A stretch of DNA of 64,000 nt from Perognathus longimembris pacificus (GCF_023159225.1 NC_063167.1:9083734-9147733), one strand, 5' to 3'; counted from the first letter of the stretch, positions 32,157 to 37,850 are shown. Numbers and translations are program-made. The notes: generated from the sequence alone by a model not told the origin.

Positions 32157-33293
32157 AAGAAGAAGAAGAAAGAAAGCCAGCCCCAGGCTACAGTGTGCTG
32201 AATAGATTGTTCCAGAAGCTCCTTCATGGAGGGGGGGGCACCTTCATAACGAGTAAGCCAGTGGGGGGCACAGAGTTCCGCATCTGACTTGTCCAGATGC
32301 TGGGCTTCTGCTGCCTTCCCTCTCCTGGTAAGGTTTAGGCACAGAGGAGTCACGGCACAGGAGAGCCCCGCGGCCCGCCGCTTCGCCTCTGTGGCTGCTT
32401 GGCCTGCAAGCGGGGCGGCCGTGCCCCCGTCTGGGTGCAGAGGGAGGAGGTGGGTCACGGAGCGCTGAGCCAGGGGAGGCCCAGCCAGTCTCCCGGATGT
32501 CCGCTGTCATGGGGGGGGGGGGGGGAGGGCGTGCGTGCAGGCATGCTGGGTGGCCCTCTGCTGATGCCCTCCGCCCTCCGCTGTGTCCCAGTTCCACAGG
32601 CCTCCGGGAGGCTGAGCGGTTCGGGACGCCCCCCGGCCGGGCCTCCAGCGCCACCCGGGCCGGGAAGGAAGAGAACGGAGGCATCAAGTACAGGGCTGGC
32701 CGGGTAAGCGGGCCTGGGAGACGCCTTCCTCTCTCTCCAGGGGGGCCGGGTGTCCCCCTCCCCAGGCCTTTTGTCATCGGGGGAGGAGAAGCCGGGCCCC
32801 CCATGCAGCACACGGGGGAGACACCCAGGTGCCCCCTCAGGGGACCGAGGCTGCACAGGGCTTGGAGCTGCAGATCTGTGTTGGAACCCTGGGGTGGGGG
32901 GGGGAACCCCCAAAGCTGGTGGTTTGGGGGTAAAGAGAACATGTGCACGGCCTGCTGTCGGGCTCTGCTGCTCCCCAGTAGCTGGGGTTACAGGCTGGCA
33001 TGACCTCAGTCGCCCCGAATCCTTCTTGTTGGGAGCACAAACCTCGAGGTCACGCAGCGGTGGGGTGGGCGAGGCCCCCCTTTCCCAGGTCTCAGGGGCT
33101 CACGTCCTGACCCTCATCCCCCTGACCTTCGACCTCACTTGTGTCTCCTCAGCTGCCCCTGGGGAAGATAGGAAGGGGGTTCAAAGACCCGGATTTCCAC
33201 GACGACTATGGCTCGCTTCAGAACGAGGACTGTGGGGAGGACGAGCTCCCGAGCGGGCTGGAGCAGTGCCACCTGGAAGCCACCAACGTGTGA
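6358..33293 (+). CDS. KAZN: KAZN long SAM-containing isoform, 3' part of CDS
   Basis: Join: 6358-6494, 6740-6910, 7413-7602, 9054-9184, 11995-12045, 12935-13058, 24024-24229, 24818-24936, 27514-27745, 28934-29035, 30347-30513, 32592-32703, 33153-33293. All junctions are GT-AG and the frame holds for 626 codons plus stop; the first two bases complete a codon begun upstream. Counting from the Met at 6360: coiled coil about 1-110, Ser-rich linker about 165-226, polybasic segment about 235-265, SAM1 about 306-371, SAM2 about 383-447, SAM3 about 466-533, low-complexity tail ending TNV. Kazrin binds periplakin and affects desmosomes, actin/RhoA and endosomal traffic; the three-SAM form resembles liprins. 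Near-identity to human KAZN (from memory) makes the call secure. The N-terminal exons are outside the window. Confidence 0.96.
6740..6910 (+). CDS. KAZN: KAZN coiled-coil exon (residues 46-102)
   Basis: 171 bp, phase 0 to 0. It encodes ESEDAVKALAKEKDLL through ELEAELAM, rich in Lys/Glu/Leu with heptad spacing. Acceptor 'ccgctgcag', donor ATG|GTGAGC. This part of kazrin mediates dimerisation and periplakin binding in published work. Confidence 0.96.
6976..7201 (-). mobile_element. Type A SINE in KAZN intron
   Basis: Complete minus-strand copy: tRNA-like half 'cttgagctcagggcctgggc' to 'cttgaaccac', then 'ggagataagagtctcacagg' and 'caggcgtgagccaccag'. It begins only about 65 bp after the exon donor at 6911. 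Confidence 0.9.
7413..7602 (+). CDS. KAZN: KAZN exon (residues 103-166, end of coiled coil)
   Basis: 190 bp, phase 0 to 1. It encodes AKQSLATLTKDVPKRHSLAM, then VVQADLPLTAAIRQSQQTL and a His/Pro-rich HSHPPHPADRQ. The KRHSLAM segment is a basic phospho-site-like motif. Acceptor 'tctccctccag', donor CAAG|GTGAGT (strong). Confidence 0.96.
7603..9053 (+). other. KAZN: KAZN intron with one SINE
   Basis: GC-rich intron. The only recognisable element is a minus-strand Type B SINE at 8430-8590. Flanking sequence has poly-C/G runs and no supportable exon. Confidence 0.85.
8430..8590 (-). mobile_element. Type B SINE, 3'-truncated
   Basis: 'tgctcaaggctggcactcta' (complement of the tRNA-like half), then 'tatatatgtggtgctgggga' and 'cactctacggctaggccatg' (complement of the ID-like half). 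Confidence 0.88.
9054..9184 (+). CDS. KAZN: KAZN Ser-rich linker exon (residues 166-209)
   Basis: 131 bp, phase 1 to 0. It encodes AVRVSPCHSRQPSVISDA, then SSTPSDINSPRHRTHSLCN. Dense Ser/Thr-Pro and Arg-x-x-Ser sites suggest a phosphorylated, disordered linker (inference). Donor AAC|GTAAGG. Confidence 0.96.
9838..10060 (+). mobile_element. Type A SINE, diverged
   Basis: 'caatcctagctattcaggaa' and 'gagattccatctctaattag' (B1-like half), then 'tagtagagcactagccacgt' and 'ccttgagttcaatcccc', ending in a C7A9 tail. Confidence 0.85.
10240..10420 (+). mobile_element. Type A SINE with purine-rich tail
   Basis: 'ctatagtcctagctacgcag' and 'agtttgaagccagcctgggt', then 'gagctgtggctcaagtgata' and 'ttgagcaaaaagagctaagg'. 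The 3' end runs into a GAAGAAAG-rich tail. Confidence 0.85.
11619..11667 (+). repeat. 49-bp duplicate of KAZN short-isoform 3' UTR segment
   Basis: Matches 13901-13949 at 47 of 49 positions; the two differences are G here versus A there. It starts 'cacaaatgcagaaaa' and ends 'cttaaatatcgg'. The similarity stops abruptly on both sides. The copy sits in the intron just upstream of the exon at 11995, on the same strand as the UTR copy. Confidence 0.95.
11995..12045 (+). CDS. KAZN: KAZN 51-bp microexon-like exon (residues 210-226)
   Basis: 17 codons, phase 0 to 0: GDSPGPVQKNLHNPIVQ. Acceptor 'ctggctacag', donor CAG|GTAGGT (strong). Skipping it would preserve the frame, so it could be a cassette exon (inference). 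Confidence 0.95.
12046..12934 (+). other. KAZN: KAZN intron, C/G-run rich
   Basis: No repeat element recognised. Many homopolymer C and G runs of 8-16 bases, including near the acceptor at 12933, where the polypyrimidine tract is almost pure C. Confidence 0.8.
12935..13058 (+). CDS. KAZN: KAZN polybasic exon, spliced form (residues 227-267 plus one base)
   Basis: 124 bp, phase 0 to 1. It encodes SLEDLEDQKRKKKKEKMG, then SISRVFARGKQRKSLDPGLFD. The KRKKKKEK run is a nuclear-localisation or acidic-lipid-binding type cluster. The donor GATG|GTACCG has only the invariant GT plus A at +3. Using it joins G to AC at 24024 (Asp) and leads to the SAM exons. Confidence 0.95.
13059..13102 (+). CDS. KAZN: KAZN short-isoform C-terminal extension
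   Basis: Read-through of the weak donor: 13 codons after the split Gly, ending EEDADW and TGA. The acidic, aromatic tail replaces the SAM domains. Matches the human short isoforms from memory. Confidence 0.93.
13901..13949 (+). repeat. 3' UTR parent of the 49-bp duplicate
   Basis: Partner of 11619-11667 (47/49). This copy is inside the short-isoform 3' UTR and is followed by 'ttgtatatttttcc'. Confidence 0.95.
14183..14208. repeat. (CT)n microsatellite in 3' UTR
   Basis: About 13 TC units directly after 'ggctgcag'. Confidence 0.9.
15233..15238 (+). terminator. KAZN: AATAAA poly(A) signal, KAZN short isoforms
   Basis: Canonical AATAAA in an AT-rich context, with a GT/T-rich element 30-50 bp downstream (gtgatttgattgtttcc). 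It is the best signal between the short-isoform stop and the next clear repeat. Confidence 0.75.
16075..16168 (-). mobile_element. ID-like SINE monomer
   Basis: 'ggtggtgctggggaccgagc' and 'gcatgttctaccactgagtt' are complements of ID box B and box A; no second half. Confidence 0.75.
16870..16995 (+). mobile_element. Degenerate Type A SINE
   Basis: 'ccatcctagctacggctg', then 'aaagccaggagtggcgctga' and 'ccagccttgagtgacagagc'; internally deleted. Confidence 0.55.
17480..17630 (+). repeat. MIR-like element
   Basis: Order of phrases matches MIR: 'gaagcaagtggccgagcctc', 'agtttccccacctctacagc' and 'catggcacttggcag'. Diverged as expected for this old family. Confidence 0.65.
17930..18010 (+). mobile_element. 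ID-like SINE monomer
   Basis: 'gggctcggtggtagagtgcc' (box A) and 'gagtttgatccccagcacta' (box B), then an A-rich tail. Confidence 0.75.
18061..18104. repeat. (GC)n(GT)n(GC)n microsatellite
   Basis: GT core flanked symmetrically by GCGCGCGC, directly abutting the 3' end of the next minus-strand SINE. Alternating purine-pyrimidine, so Z-DNA prone. Confidence 0.9.
18106..18331 (-). mobile_element. Type A SINE, complete
   Basis: 'actggggcttgaactcgagg', 'accccttgagccacagctcc', 'ggtgagagtctcacagactt' and 'caggcgtgagcccccag' in order. Its tail is the adjacent GT array. Confidence 0.9.
18481..18565 (+). mobile_element. ID-like SINE monomer
   Basis: 'gggctcaggcagtagagcac' and 'ccctgagttcaaaccccaca'; tail unclear. 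Confidence 0.65.
19105..19172 (-). mobile_element. ID-like SINE fragment
   Basis: 'agggtttgaactcaggacct' and 'actctgccacttgagccatg' on the plus strand are complements of the ID boxes. Confidence 0.65.
19993..20089. repeat. CCAAT-bearing ~30-bp tandem array, 3 copies
   Basis: Unit resembles 'ctccacgcctgccaaccaat' plus 'cacaggcc'. CCAAT cores at 20015, 20044 and 20076 (spacing 29 and 32). Each copy retains an intact CCAATCA. Could bind NF-Y if accessible (inference). Confidence 0.85.
20535..20661 (+). mobile_element. tRNA-like SINE half with (CA)n tail
   Basis: 'gcacggctcaagtggtagag' and 'atgagttcaagccccggtat', then 'tggcacacgcacaca' passing directly into (CA)n at about 20628-20661. Confidence 0.8.
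20755..20850 (+). mobile_element. ID-like SINE monomer with AAAT-rich tail
   Basis: 'gtcaggagagcgcctgccta' and 'cccgagtccaaatcccagaa', then a tail of AAATAAAT repeats. Confidence 0.65.
20933..21150 (+). mobile_element. Type B SINE, full length, young
   Basis: Begins 'ggggctgggaatatggccta', box B 'gggttcaattcc', linker 'cagcaccacatatacagaaa', second half through 'ccctgagttcaagcccc', and ends 'actggcaaagaaaa' plus (TA)n. A short flanking repeat 'attgag' on each side. Confidence 0.92.
21672..21886 (+). mobile_element. Type A SINE with (CA)n tail
   Basis: 'gctcacgcccgtaatcctag' and 'tctccagttaatcagcagaa', then 'aacagtagagcactggcctt' and 'cccagtaccagcgcgcacac' leading into (CA)n. Confidence 0.85.
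22363..22594 (-). mobile_element. Type B SINE, full length, with 10-bp target-site duplication
   Basis: Complement of the young family: T-rich tail complement 'gttttttttgccagtcctgg', then 'gccacttgagccacagcgcc', 'tatatgtggtgctggggaat' and 'ctaggccatatccccagccc'. 'gctcagttgt' flanks it at 22363-22372 and 22585-22594. Confidence 0.95.
22651..22923 (-). mobile_element. Type A SINE(s), rearranged, with (GT)n tail
   Basis: GT run, then 'accggggcttgaactcaggg'. The tRNA-like half partly repeats at 22765-22820 ('gggcatgagctcagggct') before the B1-like half ending 'gctggtgcccggct'. Suggests a nested or duplicated copy. Confidence 0.75.
23270..23345 (+). mobile_element. Possible L1-like scrap
   Basis: 'gtgaaaaattagaaacagcc' and 'gccaacaggaggcaggtgaa' resemble the L1 3' phrase 'tggaaacaacccaaatgtcc ... 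caacagg'. Very short; tentative. Confidence 0.3.
23456..23637 (+). mobile_element. Type A SINE, 5'-truncated
   Basis: 'caaggaggctgaggtctgaa' and 'ggttcgaagccagcctaggc', then 'gcggtagagctccgagcctt' and 'cacccaggccccgagtaaaa'. Confidence 0.8.
24024..24229 (+). CDS. KAZN: KAZN exon opening the SAM region (residues 268-336)
   Basis: 206 bp, phase 1 to 0; only in long transcripts. Encodes DSDGQGSPTRHSLG, a Glu-rich linker, LQQVELVRSTPMSRWKAG, then the first SAM1 helices VQAWLEVVMAMPMYVKAC. Acceptor 'gtgtgttgcag', donor AAG|GTAGGC. The segment TPMSRWKAGAVQAW differs from human by few residues (memory). Confidence 0.96.
24230..24817 (+). other. KAZN: KAZN intron with (GT)n-SINE unit
   Basis: 588 bp. 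Holds a (GT)n array (24413-24455) joined to a minus-strand Type A SINE (24458-24643), plus G-runs on both sides. Confidence 0.85.
24413..24643 (-). mobile_element. Type A SINE with (GT)n tail
   Basis: (GT)n on the plus strand, then 'cagtgccagtcctggggctt', 'taccacttgagccacagctc' and 'caggctggctttgaaccaca' to 'cctcctgagcagctaggctg'. Confidence 0.88.
24818..24936 (+). CDS. KAZN: KAZN SAM1 C-terminal half (residues 337-375)
   Basis: 119 bp, phase 0 to 2. VLLSLSDEDLELGLGV, then SSLHRRKLRLAIEDYRDAEAGR. LSDEDLELGLGV is the SAM core helix pair and RRKLRLAI the long final helix. Very GC-rich third positions. Donor GCAG|GTGAGC. Confidence 0.96.
24937..27513 (+). other. KAZN: KAZN intron with AT-rich POU/homeodomain-like island
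   Basis: Contains an AT-rich island (25415-25505), a Type A SINE (26156-26390), a partial ID-like copy (26450-26515) and a pyrimidine-rich run into the acceptor at 27512. No coding exon is supported at 25,500-26,100 or 26,550-27,400. Confidence 0.8.
26156..26390 (+). mobile_element. Type A SINE
   Basis: 'ctcaggaggctgagatctga' and 'ggttcaaaaccagcctgggc', then a diverged tRNA-like half ending 'gagtccaagccccagccagg'. Followed by an A-rich run at 26435-26450. Confidence 0.82.
27514..27745 (+). CDS. KAZN: KAZN SAM2 exon (residues 376-453)
   Basis: 232 bp, phase 2 to 0. LSKAADLDHHWVAKAWLNDI, then LSQYSQAFQNHLVDGRMLNS, LMKRDLEKHLNV and ILLGIELLYQVNFSRE. A whole SAM domain in one exon. The W-L-x-x-I-G-L-x-x-Y-x-x-x-F pattern is the classic SAM signature. 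Essentially identical to human (memory). Confidence 0.97.
27746..28933 (+). other. KAZN: KAZN intron with degenerate (TCCA)n block
   Basis: The repeat block begins about 50 bp after the donor. The remainder, 28,350-28,930, shows no repeat or exon I can identify. Confidence 0.85.
27795..28345. repeat. Degenerate CATC/CACC tetranucleotide array
   Basis: About 550 bp of imperfect CATCCATCCACCCAT units with many substitutions. Looks old compared with the cleaner GGAT/GGGT array at 49,636. Confidence 0.92.
28934..29035 (+). CDS. KAZN: KAZN SAM3 N-terminal half (residues 454-487)
   Basis: 102 bp, phase 0 to 0. ALQERRARCEMQNTDPVVWT, then NQRVLKWVRDIDLK. VLKWVRDIDLKEY across the junction is the SAM start. 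Donor AAG|GTGAGG. Confidence 0.96.
29036..30346 (+). other. KAZN: KAZN intron dominated by a 15-bp minisatellite
   Basis: The array takes up about 29,085-29,935. The 400 bp before the acceptor at 30346 look unique. Confidence 0.9.
29085..29935. repeat. 15-bp GTGTAGGGGGACACG minisatellite
   Basis: Roughly 55-60 imperfect units with recurring variants (ggtcac, ggtctca, ggacat, ggcacg in the variable half). Because the unit is a multiple of three, a long antisense open frame runs through it; that frame is not a gene. Plus-strand G5 runs every 15 bp give G-quadruplex potential. Confidence 0.95.
30347..30513 (+). CDS. KAZN: KAZN SAM3 C-terminal half (residues 488-542)
   Basis: 167 bp, phase 0 to 2. 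EYADNLTNSGVHGAVLVLE, PTFNAEAMATALGIPSGKHI, then LRRHLAEEMSTVFHPA. Completes SAM3. Donor CCAG|GTGAGA. Confidence 0.96.
30755..30925 (-). mobile_element. LINE-1 ORF2 fragment, antisense
   Basis: 'gaaccaaccttgcattctgg' followed by 'gataaatctcgcttggctct' and 'gtggaggactttggcatgcg' match, in order, the reverse complement of the L1 reverse-transcriptase region as remembered. Short and disrupted. Confidence 0.75.
31095..31195 (+). repeat. Short tandem block, 3 copies of a ~45-bp unit
   Basis: 'gctttacaggggagaagcag' recurs near 31097 and 31137, with a third 'gctttacaggggagaagtga' near 31174. Spacing is about 40 bp and the last copy is diverged. Confidence 0.8.
31545..31790 (+). mobile_element. Type A SINE
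   Basis: 'acctgtgatcctagctaaga' and 'acactcttatatccacgtca', then 'gctcgagtggtagagcacca' and 'gggttcaagccccagtacca', with a CAAAACAAAAC tail. Confidence 0.85.
31888..32168 (+). mobile_element. Type B SINE, young, with AAT/GAA tail
   Basis: Full-length copy nearly identical to those at 20933, 22385 and 59372. The tail is (AAT)n passing into (GAA)n at 32081-32168. A perfect 12-bp duplication AAAGAAAGCCAG flanks it at 31876-31887 and 32169-32180. Confidence 0.95.
32592..32703 (+). CDS. KAZN: KAZN post-SAM exon (residues 543-580)
   Basis: 112 bp, phase 2 to 0. SSTGLREAERFGTPPGRA, then SSATRAGKEENGGIKYRAGR. Basic and Ser/Gly-rich, probably disordered. Human has one more residue in the EEN-KY stretch (memory). 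Donor CCGG|GTAAGC. Confidence 0.95.
32704..33152 (+). other. KAZN: Last KAZN intron
   Basis: 449 bp, GC-rich, no repeat recognised apart from a G9 run near 32,897. Acceptor 'tgtctcctcag' at 33151-33152. Confidence 0.85.
33153..33293 (+). CDS. KAZN: KAZN C-terminal exon, long isoform (residues 581-626)
   Basis: LPLGKIGRGFKDPDFHDDYG, then SLQNEDCGEDELPSGLEQ and CHLEATNV, TGA at 33291-33293. The terminal T-N-V fits a class I PDZ ligand (S/T-x-hydrophobic); its use is inference. Compared with human as I remember it, a few residues before TNV (around GYNSLE) are absent here. Confidence 0.95.
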   Translation: MPLGKIGRGFKDPDFHDDYGSLQNEDCGEDELPSGLEQCHLEATNV

Positions 33294-33329
33294 CCCCGCG
33301 CCACGGGGCGGGAGGAGGAGCCGGGCACC

Positions 33330-33361
33330 GTGACCCCGTGACCCCGTGACCCCGTGACCCC
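33330..33361. repeat. GTGACCCC tandem, 4 copies
   Basis: Perfect 8-bp units starting 37 bp after the KAZN stop codon. Confidence 0.9.
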
Positions 33362-34289
33362 GGGCACCGTCCCAAGCACACAGAGTGACCTCGGGGCCGA
33401 GGGGGCGTCTGCACCCCGGTGAGCCCCGAGGAATGGTGGGCACCGTGGACAGCAGCTCCCCCCTCCCCCCGGCCCGCCGGCACTCATGGCTGCCAGTGTC
33501 CCACTGCGGGACTCAGGACTAGTGACAGCGCCCGTGTCCCCGTTCCCAGCATGCCCAACTCCAGAAGAGCAGGCGGATCTCGAGGCCGAGAGGGGTAGGA
33601 GGGACCCCAACACCGACGGCCCCGAAGCCTGGGGCCTGCGACCAGCAGCCTGTCTTGGGGGTGACAGACTGGCTGGGGAGTCGGTCCACGGAGGACTGGT
33701 TGTTCCCAGTCCCCTGAGCAGGGCCCAGGTGCGGGGTCTACGTGGGGCGGGGCCACGCGGGGCCCATCGCAGAGCACAGACATCCTGTCACCATGGCAAC
33801 AGGAGAGGGGACTGGAGCATCCCAGATTCGGGAAGCCTTTGCTCTCCAGGGAGGGGACCTGCGGCCCTTCTCTCCACCTGCCACTTCCGTGTTGTGCGGC
33901 GGCCTCGCCTCTCTGTGCCTCCCACGCCTCATCTACCCTACTCCAGCTGCCCCCCCCCCGCGGGGTGGGGTGGGGGATGGGATTAACACAAACTAACGTC
34001 CGCAGCACACACGCGTTGAGCCTCCTGGGGACAATGGGGACGCGAGCCTCACGTCCCGTCCACAACCGCGCAGACTGGACACGGGGCTGGCTGTCTCCAA
34101 CCCTGAGAGAGGAAGGAGGGATGGGTGAGGCCGGCTCCCTGGGAGACCCCCCTCCCCCGAGAAAGGACAGGAAGTCCCTGTGGAGGGGGGACAGGCTCTG
34201 CAGACCCTCCCTCCGTCGCCTGTCAGTCACTGACTGGAGCCAGGCTGCTTCGCTGCCTTGGGGAACCACCAGAGGTTCCAACGGCTGAA

Positions 34290-34530
34290 GCCAGGCCGGG
34301 CCCGGCCAGCGGCTCGCGCCCGTCACCCCAGCGACTCGGGAGGTTGCGATCTGAGGATCGTGGTTCAAAGTCACCTCAGGAAAGTCCATGAGACTCTCAT
34401 CTCTAATGAACCACCAAAAATCTGGACGGGGAGCTGTGGCTCAGATGGTACAGTGCCAGCCTTGAGCACACACGCAAGCTCGGGGACTGTGTCCGGGCCC
34501 TGAGTTCAAGCACAACACAAAACCAGTGCC
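34290..34530 (+). mobile_element. Type A SINE in KAZN 3' UTR
   Basis: 'ggctcgcgcccgtcacccca' and 'ctctcatctctaatgaacca', then 'gagctgtggctcagatggta' and 'ccctgagttcaagcacaaca'. Sense orientation relative to KAZN. Confidence 0.88.
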
Positions 34531-34825
34531 AGGTTGGCGGTGACGGCCAGCCCAGCCTTGGAGAGCCAAGGGCTGCCCGTGGGAAGTTCACCACGGGGCC
34601 TCGAGGAACTTGACGCTGGCCTGTTCCCACCTGGGAGCCATGGCTTCCTGCTGGCCTTCACACGCGCAGTCTGCAGCGGTGGTGCGGGCAGGTGGCAACC
34701 CGCAGCCATCTTCCGCCGAACGGCCTCTGAGTGACACGTTTGTTCGTGTGACTTGGCTCTGTTGAGGTTCCAGAGCCCAGATCCTTACATCACTCAGCCA
34801 CCCCACCTGTCCCACCCAGAGAGGA

Positions 34826-34833
34826 GGGGGGGG

Positions 34834-34891
<58 letters not shown>
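34826..34891. repeat. G8(GA)n microsatellite
   Basis: About 30 perfect GA units after a G run; polypurine tract on the KAZN sense strand. Confidence 0.95.
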
Positions 34892-34895
<4 letters not shown>

Positions 34896-35849
34896 CTCCA
34901 CCCTGGTGGCAGCCGCGTCCAGTCAGAGGGGCCTGAATGCCGAGCCAAGGATTTGAACCCCACAAGCACCTGAGCTGTCAGAATAGTGCACAGCCCTGGG
35001 GGGGAGGGGTAGACACTTGGAGGCTCACTGGCAGTGACAGCAGAGCCCAAAACATGCCTAGCAATAGTGAGCTGGCAGGCTGGGGGACAGGAGCCACCTC
35101 GTGTGCACTTGGAGGGCCCGCGATGCCGGCGGGGCGTCCTGTCATTGAGATGCCCCGGAAGCTGGGTGCGTGTGTGGAGCTGGTGTCACCGCGGGGTGGG
35201 AGGGGCGGAGGGCACAGCAGCCGCCGCCCAGTTAATGAGGACAGCTTTGTCCCTGGGATGTCACAAACCCAGCTCTGTCTCAAGATTGGCAAAAGGCGCA
35301 CGGGCAGAATTGGCAGAGGCCCGGCAATGGCCAGCAAGGCCGCCCGCAGGCCAGGGAGCCCGGCGTGAAGTCCTGGGCCTCGCCAGTCCCAAGTGAGCCC
35401 CTCTGAAGGCTGCCACCTGTGCCCCGGTGCCGGCCATTCGACGCTGGCCCGGGCTGGGTGTGAATCAGGGAAGGGAGACACCCATACTCCTCCAGAATCT
35501 GAACGGGAGGATGGTCAGGGGGACCCCCCACCTGGGGGCCTCGGCTTCCTGTCACCTCTGGAAGCTGCTGGGGCCCGGGGCTGGGCGGACTCCACCCATC
35601 TGCATGGCCCTGAGCAGAACCTGGGCTGCGGGAGGCCCCTGGAGCAGGCCGGGGTGGGAAAGAGGGGCCTCCGCACAGCCCGGCCGGCCTGGAGGGACTG
35701 GGAACAAGGCAGGGTGGGAACTGCGGCACGACGGGGCGCCCTGGGTCACCCCAGGAAGCTCCGGGCTGCACAGCACCCCACTCGCCTCAGGCAGGAGGAA
35801 GGTGTGCTCAGGCCCAGCCCCGCCTCGTGTGGGGCCAGGCCCTCCACGA

Positions 35850-36315
35850 GTGAGACCACGCCCCTCCTGTGTGGCCACGCCCCTCCGGCACAGCCCCGCC
35901 CTCCTGTGTGGCCCTGCCCCCCTGTGTGGCCACACCCCCACGTGTGGACCCGCCCATCCTCCTGTGTGGATCCGCCCCTCCTGTGGCCCTGCCCCTCCTC
36001 CTGTGTGGCCACGCCCCTCATCACAGCCCCGCCCTCCTCCTGTGTGGCCACACCCCCACGTGTGGACCCGCCCATCCTCCTGTGTGGCCATGCCCCTCCT
36101 CCTGTGTGACCATGTCCCTCCTGCACAGCCCCGCCCTCCTCCTGTGTGGCCACGCCCCCACGTGTGGACCCGCCCATCCTGTGTGGCCCATCCCCAGCCG
36201 TGGCCACGCCCCCTGCGCAGCCCCGCCCTCACATGTGTGGCTCACTCCTCCTGTGTGACCACGCCCCTCCTCCTGTGTGGCCCTGCCCCCATGTGTGGCC
36301 CCGCCCCCTGCCCCC
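35850..36315. repeat. GC-rich minisatellite, CCTGTGTGGCCACGCCCC type
   Basis: About 20 or more units of 18-24 bp, with a larger period marked by 'cccccacgtgtggacccgcc' at about 35935, 36051 and 36149. Nearly every unit carries CCACGCCC or CCACACCC, the CACCC/GC-box type. Confidence 0.93.
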
Positions 36316-36430
36316 CTGGCCCCCAGCACGAGGAAGGGGCCTAGTGGCTCTCAGGGAGACGCGTTGTGCGTGGATGGCGCTGAGGCTCGGGCCACGGCCC
36401 CATGACCCCCAGGAGCTCTAACACTGTAAC

Positions 36431-36436
36431 AATAAA
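36431..36436 (+). terminator. KAZN: AATAAA poly(A) signal, KAZN long isoform
   Basis: Canonical signal in 'gtaacaataaaccc', with GT-rich sequence downstream (gtgctttgg, gggtgctgggttcc). First strong signal after the minisatellite. Confidence 0.7.
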
Positions 36437-37239
36437 CCCCGCTGCGCAGCTGACGAGGGCTCTGCCTTTCCTTCTTTTCCCTGTGCTTTGGACAGAGGAC
36501 ACGGGGTGCTGGGTTCCTCCGTAGGGAGGGGCAGGGTGCCAGCCTGGCCTGTGGGCTCCACCCAGAGGCACAGCAGCCCCGGCGGGGGGAGGGGGTGGAA
36601 CAGAGAGTACAATCATCCCACAGCGTCCTGGAAAGGCAGGGTCGGGTGCCACACTCTCCCGAGGGTCGGGTGACAGTGGCCCGTCTGGAGGGGAGAGGCA
36701 GCTATGGGTGGACTTTGCAGATGGCGAGGTCAAGCAGTCCAGGGGAGATGGCACCGGGGTGGAGATTTCGGCAGATGGACAGGAAGGGGAAGAGGAGGCT
36801 GGGAAGCCAAGACAGCACATGCAAAGGGCCAGTGGCAGGAAGACCAGAGCCGTGGCTGGAATTGCTCCCTGTCCCTGGAATGCAGAGGGGAAGGGCCCAC
36901 CCCCTGGGGGCCCCGGCGGGCCTCGGGAAGCAGCGCCTTTGCTGGAGGCCTGCCTCTCATAGGGTCCCCGATGGGTATCTGCCAATGCGCCATCCTGTGC
37001 TACTAGTTATTCCTACAGGGTGGGTGTCACTGGACCCATTTATCCTTCTGCAAACGGACCCTGCTTCCCCTCTGCCCTGGCTTGTGGGTTTTCCCAGCCG
37101 CAGGCTGAGGTCATGGACTTACAAAGTGGTACCAGGGTGGCCAGGGCACAGCCCCAAGGGGGCCCCCTGAAGTATCAGCTGCCTCTTCCATGAGCCCATG
37201 CAGACAGCCCCGATGCCAGAGGTCTGGTTTTGTTCTTGT

Positions 37240-37463
37240 TCTTTTTTACACAGGTCCGGGGGCTTAAACTCAGCGCCTGGGCGCTATCTCAGAACTTTTT
37301 TTGCTCTAGGCCGTAGCTTACAGCTTCGTGTGCGGCCTTGTGCCGATTAATTGGCAGTAAGAGGCTCACAGACTTTCCTGCTGGGCTGGCTTTGAACCAC
37401 GATCCTCAGATCTCCGCCACCTGAGTAGCTAGGATGACAGGCGTGAGCACCAGGGCCCGGCCC
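37240..37463 (-). mobile_element. Type A SINE
   Basis: 'gggggcttaaactcagcgcc', 'aagaggctcacagactttcc' and 'ctggctttgaaccacgatcc', to 'caggcgtgagcaccag'. The tRNA-like half has a small internal rearrangement. Confidence 0.88.
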
Positions 37464-37734
37464 CAGATGTCTGTCTGACTCCGTGCTGGTTACAGGAGGG
37501 GACCGGCTCCCGGGGGTGGGGAAGGCGCCCAGCCCTCACCCTTCCCAGGCTCAGACCCGCTGCCTCCCGAATCCCAGGCACCCCGGGGAGTCAGGAGAGG
37601 GTGGGTGGGGCCCAGTGAGGGCCGGGGAAGGGCTGGCTTGCCCGTGTCTCTTGCGAGCCAGAGCAGGGCCGAGTGCTCAGCACAAGTAGCAGCTGAGATT
37701 TCTTGGAGTGTTGTCCTGTGCTCTTACCACCGTG

Positions 37735-37850
37735 TGCCAAGGGCTTTGTGCACGCAGCTCATTAAACCCAACACCAGTCCGAGGGTGCTGTCCTCTGTTA
37801 ACAACACCACTTTGCAGATAAGAGAACCCGCAGAGAGTAGGGGCTGGGCC
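37735..37850 (-). repeat. MIR-like element, antisense
   Basis: 'tgccaagggctttgtgcacg', 'gctcattaaacccaacacca' and 'cactttgcagataagagaac' follow the order of reverse-complement MIR. Confidence 0.65.

Larger units (their letters stand above)
30514..32591 (+). other. KAZN: KAZN intron with L1 scrap and two SINEs
   Basis: Contains an antisense L1 fragment (30755-30925), a B1-like scrap (30945-31005), a Type A SINE (31545-31790) and a young Type B SINE (31888-32168). Three near-identical 'gctttacaggggagaagc' blocks lie at about 31095-31190. A G14 run sits at 32512-32525, 66 bp before the acceptor. Confidence 0.85.
33294..36455 (+). other. KAZN: 3' UTR of KAZN long isoform
   Basis: From the stop to just past the AATAAA at 36431. 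It contains an 8-bp GTGACCCC tandem (33330-33361), a Type A SINE (34290-34530), a (GA)n run (34826-34891) and a CACCC-rich minisatellite (35850-36315). No competing poly(A) signal of equal quality was seen, but earlier cleavage cannot be excluded. Confidence 0.65.

Noticed and set aside
35552..36344. Cys/His-containing frames on both strands, superficially zinc-finger or collagen-like
   Set aside because: Produced by the GC-rich minisatellite; the Cys/His spacing follows the DNA repeat and frames are open on both strands.
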